A stretch of DNA of 64,000 nucleotides. Origin: Bacteroidota bacterium (GTDB taxonomy: Bacteria; Bacteroidota; Bacteroidia; Chitinophagales; Chitinophagaceae). The notes below the pieces were generated by a model. The model had not been told where the DNA came from. It made no database searches and was given only the letters and a program-made list of their open reading frames with translations. The stretch spans positions 638,567-702,566 of the forward strand of contig JAIUNV010000003.1 of assembly GCA_020161435.1 (NCBI GenBank), given 5' to 3'. The first letter of the stretch is position 1. Every line of letters begins with the position of its first letter. The translations under genes and the position numbers were made by a program. Positions 9,063-17,829 of the stretch are shown in pieces.

Positions 9063-10436
9063 ATGCAACATCTTTTTTTACTCCTTTTGGCTGCTGTATG
9101 CTACTGCTGCCCTACACAAAGTTTTGCGCAAAAAAACCTGCAACCGGCCAGCAGCAGTACTGTTGCCGGCATTTCATTGCCTGCTAATACTAAGTCGGAT
9201 AAACGGCTCCTCATTCGGGTAGCCGCCAAAACCACCATGGATTTGGAAGCAGCTGATAGCAACTGGATACTGTCCGATAACTACGAAGTATTTCAGTTGC
9301 CGGTGGGTAGCAACAACGATATCTCCGACAGTATCATCACAGCATTGGAACATAACGGATGGCAATTGCTGATAAACGAACGCAACAACAAATGGGGCCT
9401 GGCCAGCAAAGGCAGCCGCCGCCTCATGATTTATTTTGAAACAGCTAAAAAAGAAAGCTGGCTCTACATTGCCGAAATAGCAAAGGGGCAAGCCGCTAAA
9501 CCCGCTGCGCCGACTTCACCCACTAAGCCGCAGCCCGTGCAGCCTGCCCATCCGGTGCAACCCGTGCAGCTTGCTGCACCAGCCAATGCGGGCATGTACC
9601 AGTTTCATACCACCAACTTTGATGATGGCTGGACGGCCACCGTCCAAGCTGATTGGGTGGAAGTGAGCAAAGGCAACATCAAAGTGTTGCTGCATTTCAG
9701 CAATGCCGCCATCGACATGAGCAGCATGCAAACACCTACCATCAACGCCAACGCCTGGAACACTTTAGTGGCTCCCCGCTATAAAGACAAACAAAACTTT
9801 TATGCCTTCAACGGCAACATGAGCTACTTGCGTTCGTCCGGCATTAGTGCCACCTTAACTGATGTTAAAGGCATAAAGTACTTTGTAGTTTTGTTCAGAA
9901 GAGGTGGCGGACCATTCCTCGAATTCATCACCCCCGACCCGGCCACATTTGAAAAAGAATTTGGTGTCAGCTTTGTGGCCAGCAACGACCAAATGCTTAT
10001 CAACAGCTACGATGATTTGTGGTTGAAAATGGACAACATGCAACGCTGCAACAAATTTGCCGTAGCCCCTGCCGACCTTATAGGAAACTGGAGCGAAAGC
10101 AGTGGCTCTTATGCGCAGATGTACAATGTAAATACCGGCAACTATGCAGGCATGAACGCTGTAAGCAACAGTGCAGAGTTTTGGATAGCAGCCGATGGCA
10201 GCTACCGCAGCCAGCACAGCGGCGCCAGTGGCATGGTGGGCAGCCAAACTTTCTTTACGCAGAAATACAACGGCCGCTACACTATGAATGGCAATTGGGA
10301 AGTGAGTTTTACCAACCGATACAATGGCAAAACAGACACGTATTGGTGCCAGTTTGAAATCATACGTGGTGGCCGCATTTTACATTTACAAGACAAGACA
10401 GCCAGCGGCCTGCAATACCACCTCACTAGAAAATAA
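9063..10436 (+). CDS. exported protein with Pro-rich linker and lipocalin-like C-terminus
   Basis: About 457 residues from the ATG at 9063. The frame is open from 9003, but only the 9063 start places a signal peptide (MQHLFLLLLAAVCYCC...FAQ) at the N-terminus. The N-terminal domain (about 30-140) is followed by a Pro/Ala/Gln linker with PVQPxHPVQPVQ repeats, a middle domain, and a C-terminal barrel-like domain opening LIGNWSESSGS. That opening resembles lipocalin-like domains of Bacteroidota exported proteins. I do not recognise a function. It is the first gene of a tightly packed set (9 bp to the next gene) of exported fibre-like proteins. Confidence 0.75.
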   Translation: MQHLFLLLLAAVCYCCPTQSFAQKNLQPASSSTVAGISLPANTKSDKRLLIRVAAKTTMDLEAADSNWILSDNYEVFQLPVGSNNDISDSIITALEHNGWQLLINERNNKWGLASKGSRRLMIYFETAKKESWLYIAEIAKGQAAKPAAPTSPTKPQPVQPAHPVQPVQLAAPANAGMYQFHTTNFDDGWTATVQADWVEVSKGNIKVLLHFSNAAIDMSSMQTPTINANAWNTLVAPRYKDKQNFYAFNGNMSYLRSSGISATLTDVKGIKYFVVLFRRGGGPFLEFITPDPATFEKEFGVSFVASNDQMLINSYDDLWLKMDNMQRCNKFAVAPADLIGNWSESSGSYAQMYNVNTGNYAGMNAVSNSAEFWIAADGSYRSQHSGASGMVGSQTFFTQKYNGRYTMNGNWEVSFTNRYNGKTDTYWCQFEIIRGGRILHLQDKTASGLQYHLTRK

Positions 10437-10445
10437 AAGCAACTC

Positions 10446-12662
10446 ATGGTACAATCCATTCCTTTTTGCCAGCATATCCCACGCTGTGTACTCATCACGT
10501 TTTTTGTATTGATGATACAATTAGCTCAAGCACAAAATGTAGGCATTGGTACCAGCAACCCTGCAGCCAGATTGCATGTAGCCGATAGCAATGTGCTCTT
10601 CACCGGACCAAACAACGTAGTCAACACTACATCTGCCAATCCACCGGTTCAAGGCCCCGGTGCAAGGCTAATGTGGTATCCGCAAAAAGCCGCTTTTCGG
10701 GCAGGCCTTGCCTTTGGTTTGCAATGGGATAAAGACAGCATGGGCATTATGTCTATCGGTTTGGGCAATAGCACCAAAGCCATGGGTGAATCCTCTTTTG
10801 CAAGCGGCGCAGGCACAACCGCCTACGGCGATCGGGCTACTGCCATGGGCGATTTTTCGACCGCATCGGGCTTCGCATCTTTTGCAGCAGGCTCTGGCAA
10901 CAGGGCTGCCGGTAGAAATGCCATTGCCATGGGGTTTGGCAATATTGCTTCAACCGATTACAGTGTTGCCCTCGGCACTTCAAACACTGCCAGCGGTTTT
11001 GCTGCTGTTGCATTTGGTCAATCGGCCAAAGCCACATCCAATACCTCTATTGCCATGGGCATTAGTGCCAATGCTGCTGGTTTTTCTTGTGTGGCCTTGG
11101 GGCAAAATACCGAAGCGCTGGCCCAGGGTGCCATGGCCATGGGCACCGAGGCAAAAGCTACCGGTGTGTACAGCTATGCAATGGGCTACCGTGCACAGGC
11201 CTCTAACGACATGGCTGTGGCCATTGGTAACGAAACAAGGGCCCGCTCTTACGGCAGTATTGCATTTGGCAGCCTTAACGATACCAGCGATGTCATTATA
11301 CCAGGAAATAGCCTACCCACCGACAGGTTGTTTCAGATTGGCAATGGCACAGTAGCCGGTCGCAGCAATGCCATGACGGTGTTGCGCAATGGCAATACGG
11401 GCTTGGGTATTCTGCAGCCCCTGGCCAGATTTCATGTCGACAATGGTGCCGTTTTATTTACCGGTCCTAACCCGACTCCCGGCTATCAAGACACGCCCAT
11501 TCCGCCACCCACAAGCGGCGCAGGCAGTCGACTCATGTGGTATCCAGAAAAAGCAGCTTTCAGGGCAGGATTTGTAAATGGCTCATTATGGGATAAAGAC
11601 AATATTGGTAAATACTCCATAGGGCTCGGCATCGACACAAAAGCCAGTGGGTATGGTGCAGTAGCCATGGGTAATAGCACTATCGCCAGTGGCGATTTTT
11701 CGAGTGTGTTGGGTGATGGCAATGTGGCATCTGCATACGCTTCACTTGCTACGGGCTTATCCAGTTATGCTACAGGAGTTGTTGCTACCAGTATGGGCTA
11801 TGATGTTCAAGCCAGTGGAATAGCCGCTGCAGCATTAGGCGAAGGCACAAGAGCCAAAAGCTACGCCGGTTTTGTAGCTGGTACATACAACGATATTACA
11901 GATGCACCGGTTGGTACCAAGGCCGTGGCAACAGACCGGATTTTCCAGGTGGGCAATGGAGCTTCAGCTGCCGCCCGAAACAATGCCATCACCGTTTTGC
12001 GCAACGGCAATACGGGTATCGGCAGCAGCAATCCGCAACAACGGCTCGAAGTAGTGGCAGGCCCCAGTGCCAACCCCACCAAAATAGTGATTGGCAACCG
12101 CGGCGGCTTTGGCCCCGCAGCTCTCGAGTTTGTAAGTGATTACGGCCTGGCCAGCCAATGGCGCCCAGGCATCATTCAAAGCGGCGACAACGGCAGCTTT
12201 ACCGGCAAGCTGGAGTTTTATACCAATGGCACCGGCTCAGGCAATTTGTATGGTGCGGTAAAAGGCATGGAAATACGCAATGGCGCCGTACTCACCGCCA
12301 CCGGCAGCGTGGGCAGCTTTAGCGATGAACGCTTAAAAGAAAACATTGTGCCCTTTACCGATGGGCTCAATGTCATTAATCAAATCCATCCCGTACAGTT
12401 CGATTACAAAGCCAATGCACCCTTTGCCAGTACCCAAACTCAAATCGGCATCATTGCACAAGAGTTGGAAAAAATTGCCCCTTACATGGTACGCCAAACC
12501 ACTGAAGGCACCGTGCAGGACATGCGTTGGGTAGATCATCAGGCCTACATTTTTCTGCTCATAAATGCCATTAAAGAACAACAACAGCAATTGCAGGAAG
12601 CCAATAAAAAAATTGCTGATATACAAATGATGCTTCAATCTCTGACCGCACCAAAACATTAA
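10446..12662 (+). CDS. fibre protein with YadA-like head repeats and S74 intramolecular chaperone
   Basis: A 738-residue exported protein. After the signal peptide comes the NVGIGTSNPAARLHV motif common in this fibre class. Two copies of one module follow, each starting LFTGPN...GAGSRLMWYP-KAAFRAG and ending DRxFQxGNG...NAxTVLRNGNTG (about residues 30-312 and 320-515). Both are filled with 14-residue-type AMGxxxxASGxxS head repeats, which form left-handed beta-rolls in trimeric adhesins. The C-terminus (about 630-738) is a peptidase S74 domain with GSFSDERLKENI. In phage endosialidases this domain directs trimerisation and then cleaves itself off. A surface or secreted trimeric fibre is the likely product. 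No YadA membrane anchor is present. Confidence 0.88.
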   Translation: MVQSIPFCQHIPRCVLITFFVLMIQLAQAQNVGIGTSNPAARLHVADSNVLFTGPNNVVNTTSANPPVQGPGARLMWYPQKAAFRAGLAFGLQWDKDSMGIMSIGLGNSTKAMGESSFASGAGTTAYGDRATAMGDFSTASGFASFAAGSGNRAAGRNAIAMGFGNIASTDYSVALGTSNTASGFAAVAFGQSAKATSNTSIAMGISANAAGFSCVALGQNTEALAQGAMAMGTEAKATGVYSYAMGYRAQASNDMAVAIGNETRARSYGSIAFGSLNDTSDVIIPGNSLPTDRLFQIGNGTVAGRSNAMTVLRNGNTGLGILQPLARFHVDNGAVLFTGPNPTPGYQDTPIPPPTSGAGSRLMWYPEKAAFRAGFVNGSLWDKDNIGKYSIGLGIDTKASGYGAVAMGNSTIASGDFSSVLGDGNVASAYASLATGLSSYATGVVATSMGYDVQASGIAAAALGEGTRAKSYAGFVAGTYNDITDAPVGTKAVATDRIFQVGNGASAAARNNAITVLRNGNTGIGSSNPQQRLEVVAGPSANPTKIVIGNRGGFGPAALEFVSDYGLASQWRPGIIQSGDNGSFTGKLEFYTNGTGSGNLYGAVKGMEIRNGAVLTATGSVGSFSDERLKENIVPFTDGLNVINQIHPVQFDYKANAPFASTQTQIGIIAQELEKIAPYMVRQTTEGTVQDMRWVDHQAYIFLLINAIKEQQQQLQEANKKIADIQMMLQSLTAPKH

Positions 12663-12663
12663 C

Positions 12664-14784
12664 ATGAAAACGCTCCTCTGCTCACTCCTTGCTGTGCTGT
12701 TGTGCGTTGGTATGCAGGCACAACCCAAGCCCAAAGCCAATCCAAAAGCCAGCATCAATGCCGAAATGGCGGCAGAAATAAAACAACTGGAAAAAGACAT
12801 TGCCCAGCTGGAAGCCGACATGAAAACCATGACCGATGCCGATGAGTTGGCCAACGCCAAACAAGAACTCAGCATGCTGCGCCAGCAATTGGATATGCTG
12901 AAAAAAATGGGCGGCATGCTTAACAACGCACAAGGATTGATGCAAGCGGCAGGCATGGATATGAATGCGGAAGAACCGATAGTACCTAAAAAGAATCCGG
13001 CCAAAATTGCTGCCATACCAGCCACCCCTGCTACTGCAGCCATGCCAGCTTATTTGCAAAAATTACAAATGGCCATCGCTGCAAAAATTTCTGCTGCCGA
13101 CAAAACCGAAGCCGACAAACTACTGCAAGCTGCTGGCAGCTCCGTACATGCAGCCAATGCAGCCGTGGGTTTGTGGATGGGCAAAATGCCCCTGCAGGCA
13201 CTATACGTGATGAGTAAGACTGCCGTAGCAGATGCTGCCAACCCTAACACCCTCAACAACTACGCCAGCATGCTGAGCATGGCCGGTGCCGAACAACTGG
13301 CACTGCCCATTTTGCAACGGCTCAACCAAGAGTATCCCCGCAACAGCACCATCCTCAACAACATAGGGCAGGCATGGCTGGGTTTGGGCGATTTGCTGAA
13401 AGCCGAACAATACCTCGACAGCGCTATCCGTATTTACCCCGGCCACTCGCAGGCCAATTTGGCCAAGGCCAACATATCCGAGAGCAAAGGCAATACCAAA
13501 GCCGCTGCCGAAGCCATCCGCAAATCGCTGGATGAATCGTTCAGCAACGATAAGGTAAATCAACTGCGTAAATACGGTGAACGATACAATGGTAGCAACC
13601 TGCGCCTCCCCTCCACCATGCCTGCCGATGCACTGGGCCTGCACCGCTTTACCTGGCCAGCCTATCCTGCCACTGTAGAGCAATCGGTAATACTCGAAAA
13701 AGAATGGGATAAGTTCAAGGAGCAATGCCGGCTGGAAATGGCAGAACTGAAAATTAAATATGAACGAACCCAACAGCAAGCATTTGAAGAACAGCAGCAA
13801 CTCAACCATGCATTGCTCAACTACAATCCCTTTAGCGGAGTGCCACCACCGCAGCCATTGCCCCCTTTTGCCGAAGCTGCCAGTATTAAGCTACGCTACT
13901 ACATCGAAGACAAAGACGGTGGACAACAATTCCGCATTCAAAAGCTGGCCCAGGCTATGGCCGATGCCCACCAAAAAGTAGCACTGCTTGACCAACAACG
14001 GCAGGCAGACCTCAAGGCGGTGCAAGAAAAATATGACCCCCTCATTGGCGAAGGCCGCCCCAACCCGCTGGAGGCCTACTGCGCCGAATACAATGCTGTG
14101 AACTCAAAATTTTTAGCCGCCGCCAACCCCTTACTGGAGCGCAGCTACAAAAATTGGCTCGATGAAAACCTGCGCCGCCTCAACAACGAAATGTATTACT
14201 ACCAGTACATTCAATGGCCCACCCAATTTGAAGCCACCAAATTGCAAGCCAAAATAAGTTGGCTCAGCGCCATTGCAGATCAGCCGGTGCAGTTTGCTGC
14301 CCTTGGGCCATTTTGCAAAAGCAAACCCCAAACTCCGCCCTCCGGTAAGGGCCTTGCCGAGTTCGACGACATTGCCTGCCAGTACAACAGCAGCATGGAC
14401 CTCGGTTTGTTCCAGATTACCAGCAACTGTAGCCGCCTCAGCGGCCACCTCAAACTGGGGCCGGTGGAGTACAACCGCAAAATAGACATGGACAAAGACA
14501 TCCTGCTGGCCGCTTCTTTGGAAGTCACAGCAGGCGTAAGCAAAGGCTGGGAAAAGGGCCCTGTGGCGGCCGAAGCCAAAGCAGAAGTACGGGGCAAGCT
14601 GGAATGGAACGACAAACAAATTACCAACTGGACCGTGACCGCCGAAGCAGGGGTAAGTGTAGGCAGCAATCTTGGTTATGGCGATAAAAGCATCGAAATT
14701 GCAGGTGCCACTGCCCAAATAGGCATGAACAGCGGCCCCAGCCTCAGCGGCCGCGGATTGCTGCAAGGTGTGCAGATAAAATAG
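12664..14784 (+). CDS. exported coiled-coil/TPR protein
   Basis: 706 residues with a signal peptide (about 1-20). A Lys/Glu/Gln-rich coiled coil (about 30-90) is followed by TPR-like helices (about 160-300). There is then a second coiled-coil section with a PPPQPLPPF proline patch, and a beta-rich Gly/Ala tail (about 600-706). It starts one base after the stop of the S74 fibre gene and ends 12 bp before the next fibre gene, so the set is almost certainly one operon. It could be a periplasmic assembly or export factor for the fibres, but that rests on position only. Confidence 0.72.
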   Translation: MKTLLCSLLAVLLCVGMQAQPKPKANPKASINAEMAAEIKQLEKDIAQLEADMKTMTDADELANAKQELSMLRQQLDMLKKMGGMLNNAQGLMQAAGMDMNAEEPIVPKKNPAKIAAIPATPATAAMPAYLQKLQMAIAAKISAADKTEADKLLQAAGSSVHAANAAVGLWMGKMPLQALYVMSKTAVADAANPNTLNNYASMLSMAGAEQLALPILQRLNQEYPRNSTILNNIGQAWLGLGDLLKAEQYLDSAIRIYPGHSQANLAKANISESKGNTKAAAEAIRKSLDESFSNDKVNQLRKYGERYNGSNLRLPSTMPADALGLHRFTWPAYPATVEQSVILEKEWDKFKEQCRLEMAELKIKYERTQQQAFEEQQQLNHALLNYNPFSGVPPPQPLPPFAEAASIKLRYYIEDKDGGQQFRIQKLAQAMADAHQKVALLDQQRQADLKAVQEKYDPLIGEGRPNPLEAYCAEYNAVNSKFLAAANPLLERSYKNWLDENLRRLNNEMYYYQYIQWPTQFEATKLQAKISWLSAIADQPVQFAALGPFCKSKPQTPPSGKGLAEFDDIACQYNSSMDLGLFQITSNCSRLSGHLKLGPVEYNRKIDMDKDILLAASLEVTAGVSKGWEKGPVAAEAKAEVRGKLEWNDKQITNWTVTAEAGVSVGSNLGYGDKSIEIAGATAQIGMNSGPSLSGRGLLQGVQIK

Positions 14785-14796
14785 CCTTTACCCATT

Positions 14797-16011
14797 ATGA
14801 AAAAGTTCATCCCCAGTCTGCTGCTCATTGGTGCTTTGCACCAAGCGGCATTTGCCCAAAACGTAGGCATTGGTACCAATACGCCTACCGGTCCCCTCAG
14901 TTTTGCCAGCCAGCTGGGCAATAAAATTGTGCTCTGGGGCGATGGAAATGCTGCCCATTATGGATTGGGCATTCAGGGCTCTACCCTGCAGCTGTACGCC
15001 GATGCCTTCAACAGCAACATCAGTTTTGGCTATGGCCGTAGCGGAGCATTTACCGAAAGGGCCCGCATTTACAACAGTGGCATCGAAGGCATGTACCTCA
15101 ATGGCCGCCTGCACCTACGCAACGGCGATCCCACTAACCTGGGTGGTGGTGGCGGCGTTTGGCTGTACAACCCCACCAATACCGCTCAAATTGGTTTTAT
15201 GGGTACCCAAAACAGCCAAAACATCGGCTTTTATGGCGGCAGTGCCGGCTGGGGCTTCACCTACAACACCAGCAACAGCCGGGTGGGTATTGGCAACGAA
15301 AACCCCAATGCACCATTGGCTTTTGGCCCCACGCTGGGCAAAAAAATTACCCTTTACCCCGGTGCCACAGGCGATGTGGGTTTCGGTGTGGCCGGCAACC
15401 GCTTGCAGATTTACAGTGACAATCCCAATGCCGATGTAGCCATTGGCTACGATGCTTCCGGCCTTTTTAATGAACGTTTTGCGGTGAAACCAAACGGTGC
15501 ACTGGCAGTGAGCGGCAACACCGGCAATGCAGGACAAACCTTACAATCCAACGGGTCAGGAGCCTCCGCCAGCTGGACTTCGCCCTCCAACTGGTTGTAC
15601 AACAATGTGCAGGTGATGCGTCAACCCAGCAACGCTTACACCATTGCCGCCAACGCCAACGACATCGTTATTCCCGGTATAGAAACCGGTACATTCTCCA
15701 TTAACCTGCCTTCCGCCAACAACAAAATCATCCTCAATTTCACCACTTTTCTAGGGTCTACATTTTGCACTTTTTGTGAGCATTCCTACGCCAGCTTCAA
15801 TGTGCGGGTATTCAGAAATGGCCTGCTGCAAGGCAACTTTATCGACAATGCACAAATCGTCAACGGCACAAACATGACCTACTCTTCCGGCGTAGAACTC
15901 ATTACAGGTGGTGCCGGCACCTACACTTTTTCGGTTTCGGTTACTAACAGCAACACCCACAACATCATCGTATTTGCCAGCCGTTTGTTTGTCGCTGCTA
16001 TTCCGCAATAG
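14797..16011 (+). CDS. exported fibre-like protein (conserved shaft, variable tip), copy 1
   Basis: 404 residues: signal peptide, then NVGIGTNTPTGPLSF and a run of short Gly/Asn-rich beta repeats to about residue 265. The C-terminal part of about 135 residues contains FCTFCEHSYASFNVRVFRN. The N-terminal 260 residues are closely similar to those of the gene at 17830, including long shared stretches such as GMYLNGRLHLRNGD and GKKITLYPG. The C-terminal parts are much less alike. Last gene of the 9063-16011 run. There is no S74 domain, so the trimerisation mode is unknown. The function of this class is not established. Confidence 0.78.
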   Translation: MKKFIPSLLLIGALHQAAFAQNVGIGTNTPTGPLSFASQLGNKIVLWGDGNAAHYGLGIQGSTLQLYADAFNSNISFGYGRSGAFTERARIYNSGIEGMYLNGRLHLRNGDPTNLGGGGGVWLYNPTNTAQIGFMGTQNSQNIGFYGGSAGWGFTYNTSNSRVGIGNENPNAPLAFGPTLGKKITLYPGATGDVGFGVAGNRLQIYSDNPNADVAIGYDASGLFNERFAVKPNGALAVSGNTGNAGQTLQSNGSGASASWTSPSNWLYNNVQVMRQPSNAYTIAANANDIVIPGIETGTFSINLPSANNKIILNFTTFLGSTFCTFCEHSYASFNVRVFRNGLLQGNFIDNAQIVNGTNMTYSSGVELITGGAGTYTFSVSVTNSNTHNIIVFASRLFVAAIPQ

Positions 16012-16050
16012 CAGCTAGACCTTTGGGTAAATGTTTGGCACAATAAACCA

Positions 16051-16082
16051 TTGTGGGCATTTACCCGCTGCCTGTATCTTTG
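16051..16082 (+). promoter_or_regulatory. promoter of asnS
   Basis: TTG (16051-16053), 21 bp, TATCTTTG (16075-16082): a full match to the Bacteroidota -33/-7 arrangement, followed by CAGCCCC. The leader to the ATG at 16200 would be about 110 nt. Confidence 0.6.
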
Positions 16083-16083
16083 C

Positions 16084-16107
16084 AGCCCCCCAACAGGGGC
16101 TTTTTTT
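16084..16107 (+). terminator. hairpin plus T-run overlapping the asnS start site
   Basis: AGCCCC (16084-16089), a 6-nt loop, GGGGCT (16096-16101) and a run of seven T. It has the form of an intrinsic terminator. It is 70 bp past the upstream fibre gene, so it can end that operon, but it also coincides with the predicted asnS start site. Whether it terminates upstream transcripts, attenuates asnS or caps its 5' end cannot be told from sequence. Confidence 0.5.
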
Positions 16108-16199
16108 ATGATACCAACTGCAGTGCTCATGGCAGCTGCGTTGTGTCACTCACTTGTGGCTGCAGTGCATACTTCAGCTTTAAAAACAGAACATGCTTT

Positions 16200-17654
16200 A
16201 TGGCTTTCAACATTCGTACAAAAATTAAGGACGCTCTGGTTAGTGACCCCACTAACCAGCACATTATTATCATGGGTTGGGTGCGCACCTTTCGCAGCAA
16301 CCGTTTTATAGCCCTCAACGATGGCAGCACCATCAATAATATCCAGATTGTAGTAGACTTTGAAAATACCGACGAAGTCCTGCTCAAACGCATTACCACC
16401 GGCGCCTGCATCAAAGTAAGCGGCCAACTGGTACCCAGCGTAGGCAGTGGCCAAAAGGTAGAAATCAAGGCCGAGCAAATAGAAATATTGGGCGACAGCG
16501 ATGCCGAAAAGTTTCCGCTGCAACCCAAAAAACACAGCCTCGAGTTCCTGCGGGAAATTGCCCACCTGAGGATGCGTACCAACACCTTTGGTGCCGTTTT
16601 CAGGGTGCGCAACACCCTCGCCAGCGCCACCCACGAATTCTTTCAGGGTCGCGGCTTTGTGTACTGGAACAGCCCCATCATTACCGCCAGCGATGCCGAA
16701 GGTGCCGGCGAAATGTTTCGCGTCACCACCCTGCCCATTGATGGCAGCGCCCCCCGTACCGACGATGGCAGCATCGATTTCAGCCAGGACTTTTTTGGCA
16801 AAAGCACCAACCTCACCGTAAGCGGTCAGCTCGAAGGCGAACTGGGTGCCATGGCCTTTAGCGAAATCTACACCTTCGGCCCCACCTTCCGTGCCGAAAA
16901 CAGTAACACGGCCCGCCACCTCGCCGAGTTTTGGATGATTGAACCCGAAATGGCGTTTTACGACATCGAAGACAACATGAACCTGGCCGAGGCGTACATC
17001 AAGTTCCTCATCAAAGCTGCTTTGGAACGCAACGCCGACGACCTCGAATTCCTCGACAACCGCCTGAAAGACGAAGAGAAAAGCCTGCCGCAAGACAAGC
17101 GCAGCGAGTTGGGCCTCATTGAAAAACTGGAGTTTGTGCTCAACAACGAGTTTGAACGCATCACCTATACCGAAGCCATCGACATCCTTCGCAACAGTAC
17201 CCCGTACAAAAAGAAGAAGTTTCAGTACGATGTGCAGTGGGGCATCGACCTGCAAAGCGAACACGAACGCTACCTAGTAGAAAAGCATTTCAAAAAGCCA
17301 GTAATCGTAACTGGTTATCCTGCCGCTATCAAGGCCTTTTACATGCGCATGAACGATGGCTGCGAGCCCGGCAAAGAAACCGTTGCTGCCATGGACATCC
17401 TCGCCCCCGGCATTGGCGAAATTGTGGGCGGTTCACAAAGAGAAGAACGCTACTACAGGCTGGTGGCCCGCATGGAAGCCATGGGCGTACCCACTCATGA
17501 AATGGAGTGGTTCCTCGATACCCGCCGCTTCGGTGGCTGTCCGCACAGCGGCTTTGGCCTTGGCTTCGAACGCATGGTGCAATTTGTAAGCGGCATGACC
17601 AATATCCGCGACGTGATACCTTTTGCCAGAACACCAAAGAACTGCGAGTTCTAA
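16200..17654 (+). CDS. asnS: asparaginyl-tRNA synthetase
   Basis: A class IIb aminoacyl-tRNA synthetase that charges tRNA-Asn with asparagine in the cytoplasm. About 484 residues, normal for Bacteroidota AsnRS. It has an N-terminal OB-fold anticodon-binding domain ([19 protein letters not shown]). The catalytic core has motif 2 ([25 protein letters not shown]) and motif 3 ([12 protein letters not shown]). The open frame extends upstream to 16053, but the OB-fold begins right after [16 protein letters not shown] and a promoter lies at 16051-16082, so the ATG at 16200 is used. It stands alone, between two paralogous fibre genes, and is closed by its own terminator. Confidence 0.97.
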   Translation: MAFNIRTKIKDALVSDPTNQHIIIMGWVRTFRSNRFIALNDGSTINNIQIVVDFENTDEVLLKRITTGACIKVSGQLVPSVGSGQKVEIKAEQIEILGDSDAEKFPLQPKKHSLEFLREIAHLRMRTNTFGAVFRVRNTLASATHEFFQGRGFVYWNSPIITASDAEGAGEMFRVTTLPIDGSAPRTDDGSIDFSQDFFGKSTNLTVSGQLEGELGAMAFSEIYTFGPTFRAENSNTARHLAEFWMIEPEMAFYDIEDNMNLAEAYIKFLIKAALERNADDLEFLDNRLKDEEKSLPQDKRSELGLIEKLEFVLNNEFERITYTEAIDILRNSTPYKKKKFQYDVQWGIDLQSEHERYLVEKHFKKPVIVTGYPAAIKAFYMRMNDGCEPGKETVAAMDILAPGIGEIVGGSQREERYYRLVARMEAMGVPTHEMEWFLDTRRFGGCPHSGFGLGFERMVQFVSGMTNIRDVIPFARTPKNCEF

Positions 17655-17702
17655 TAGAGAATGTGTCAATGGTGATTGAGTGAAATTATTGCTTGATATA
17701 CC

Positions 17703-17736
17703 AATCCCCGGTTGCTGGTCAGCCGGGGATTTTTTT
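17703..17736 (+). terminator. intrinsic terminator after asnS
   Basis: AATCCCCGG (17703-17711) pairs with CCGGGGATT (17723-17731), followed by seven T in total. Confidence 0.85.
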
Positions 17737-17829
17737 GCGGCAGAAGAGCGGCAGTCAACGCTCAAATTCCCTGTTTTCGTTGATAAGCCGGTTGGGCTGT
17801 AATGCTGATTTTAGCAGCAAATACTCCCC

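Noticed and set aside
16146..17264. 372-codon minus-strand frame opposite asnS
   Set aside because: Shadow of the asnS codons; no signal peptide, motif or promoter, and asnS is certain.
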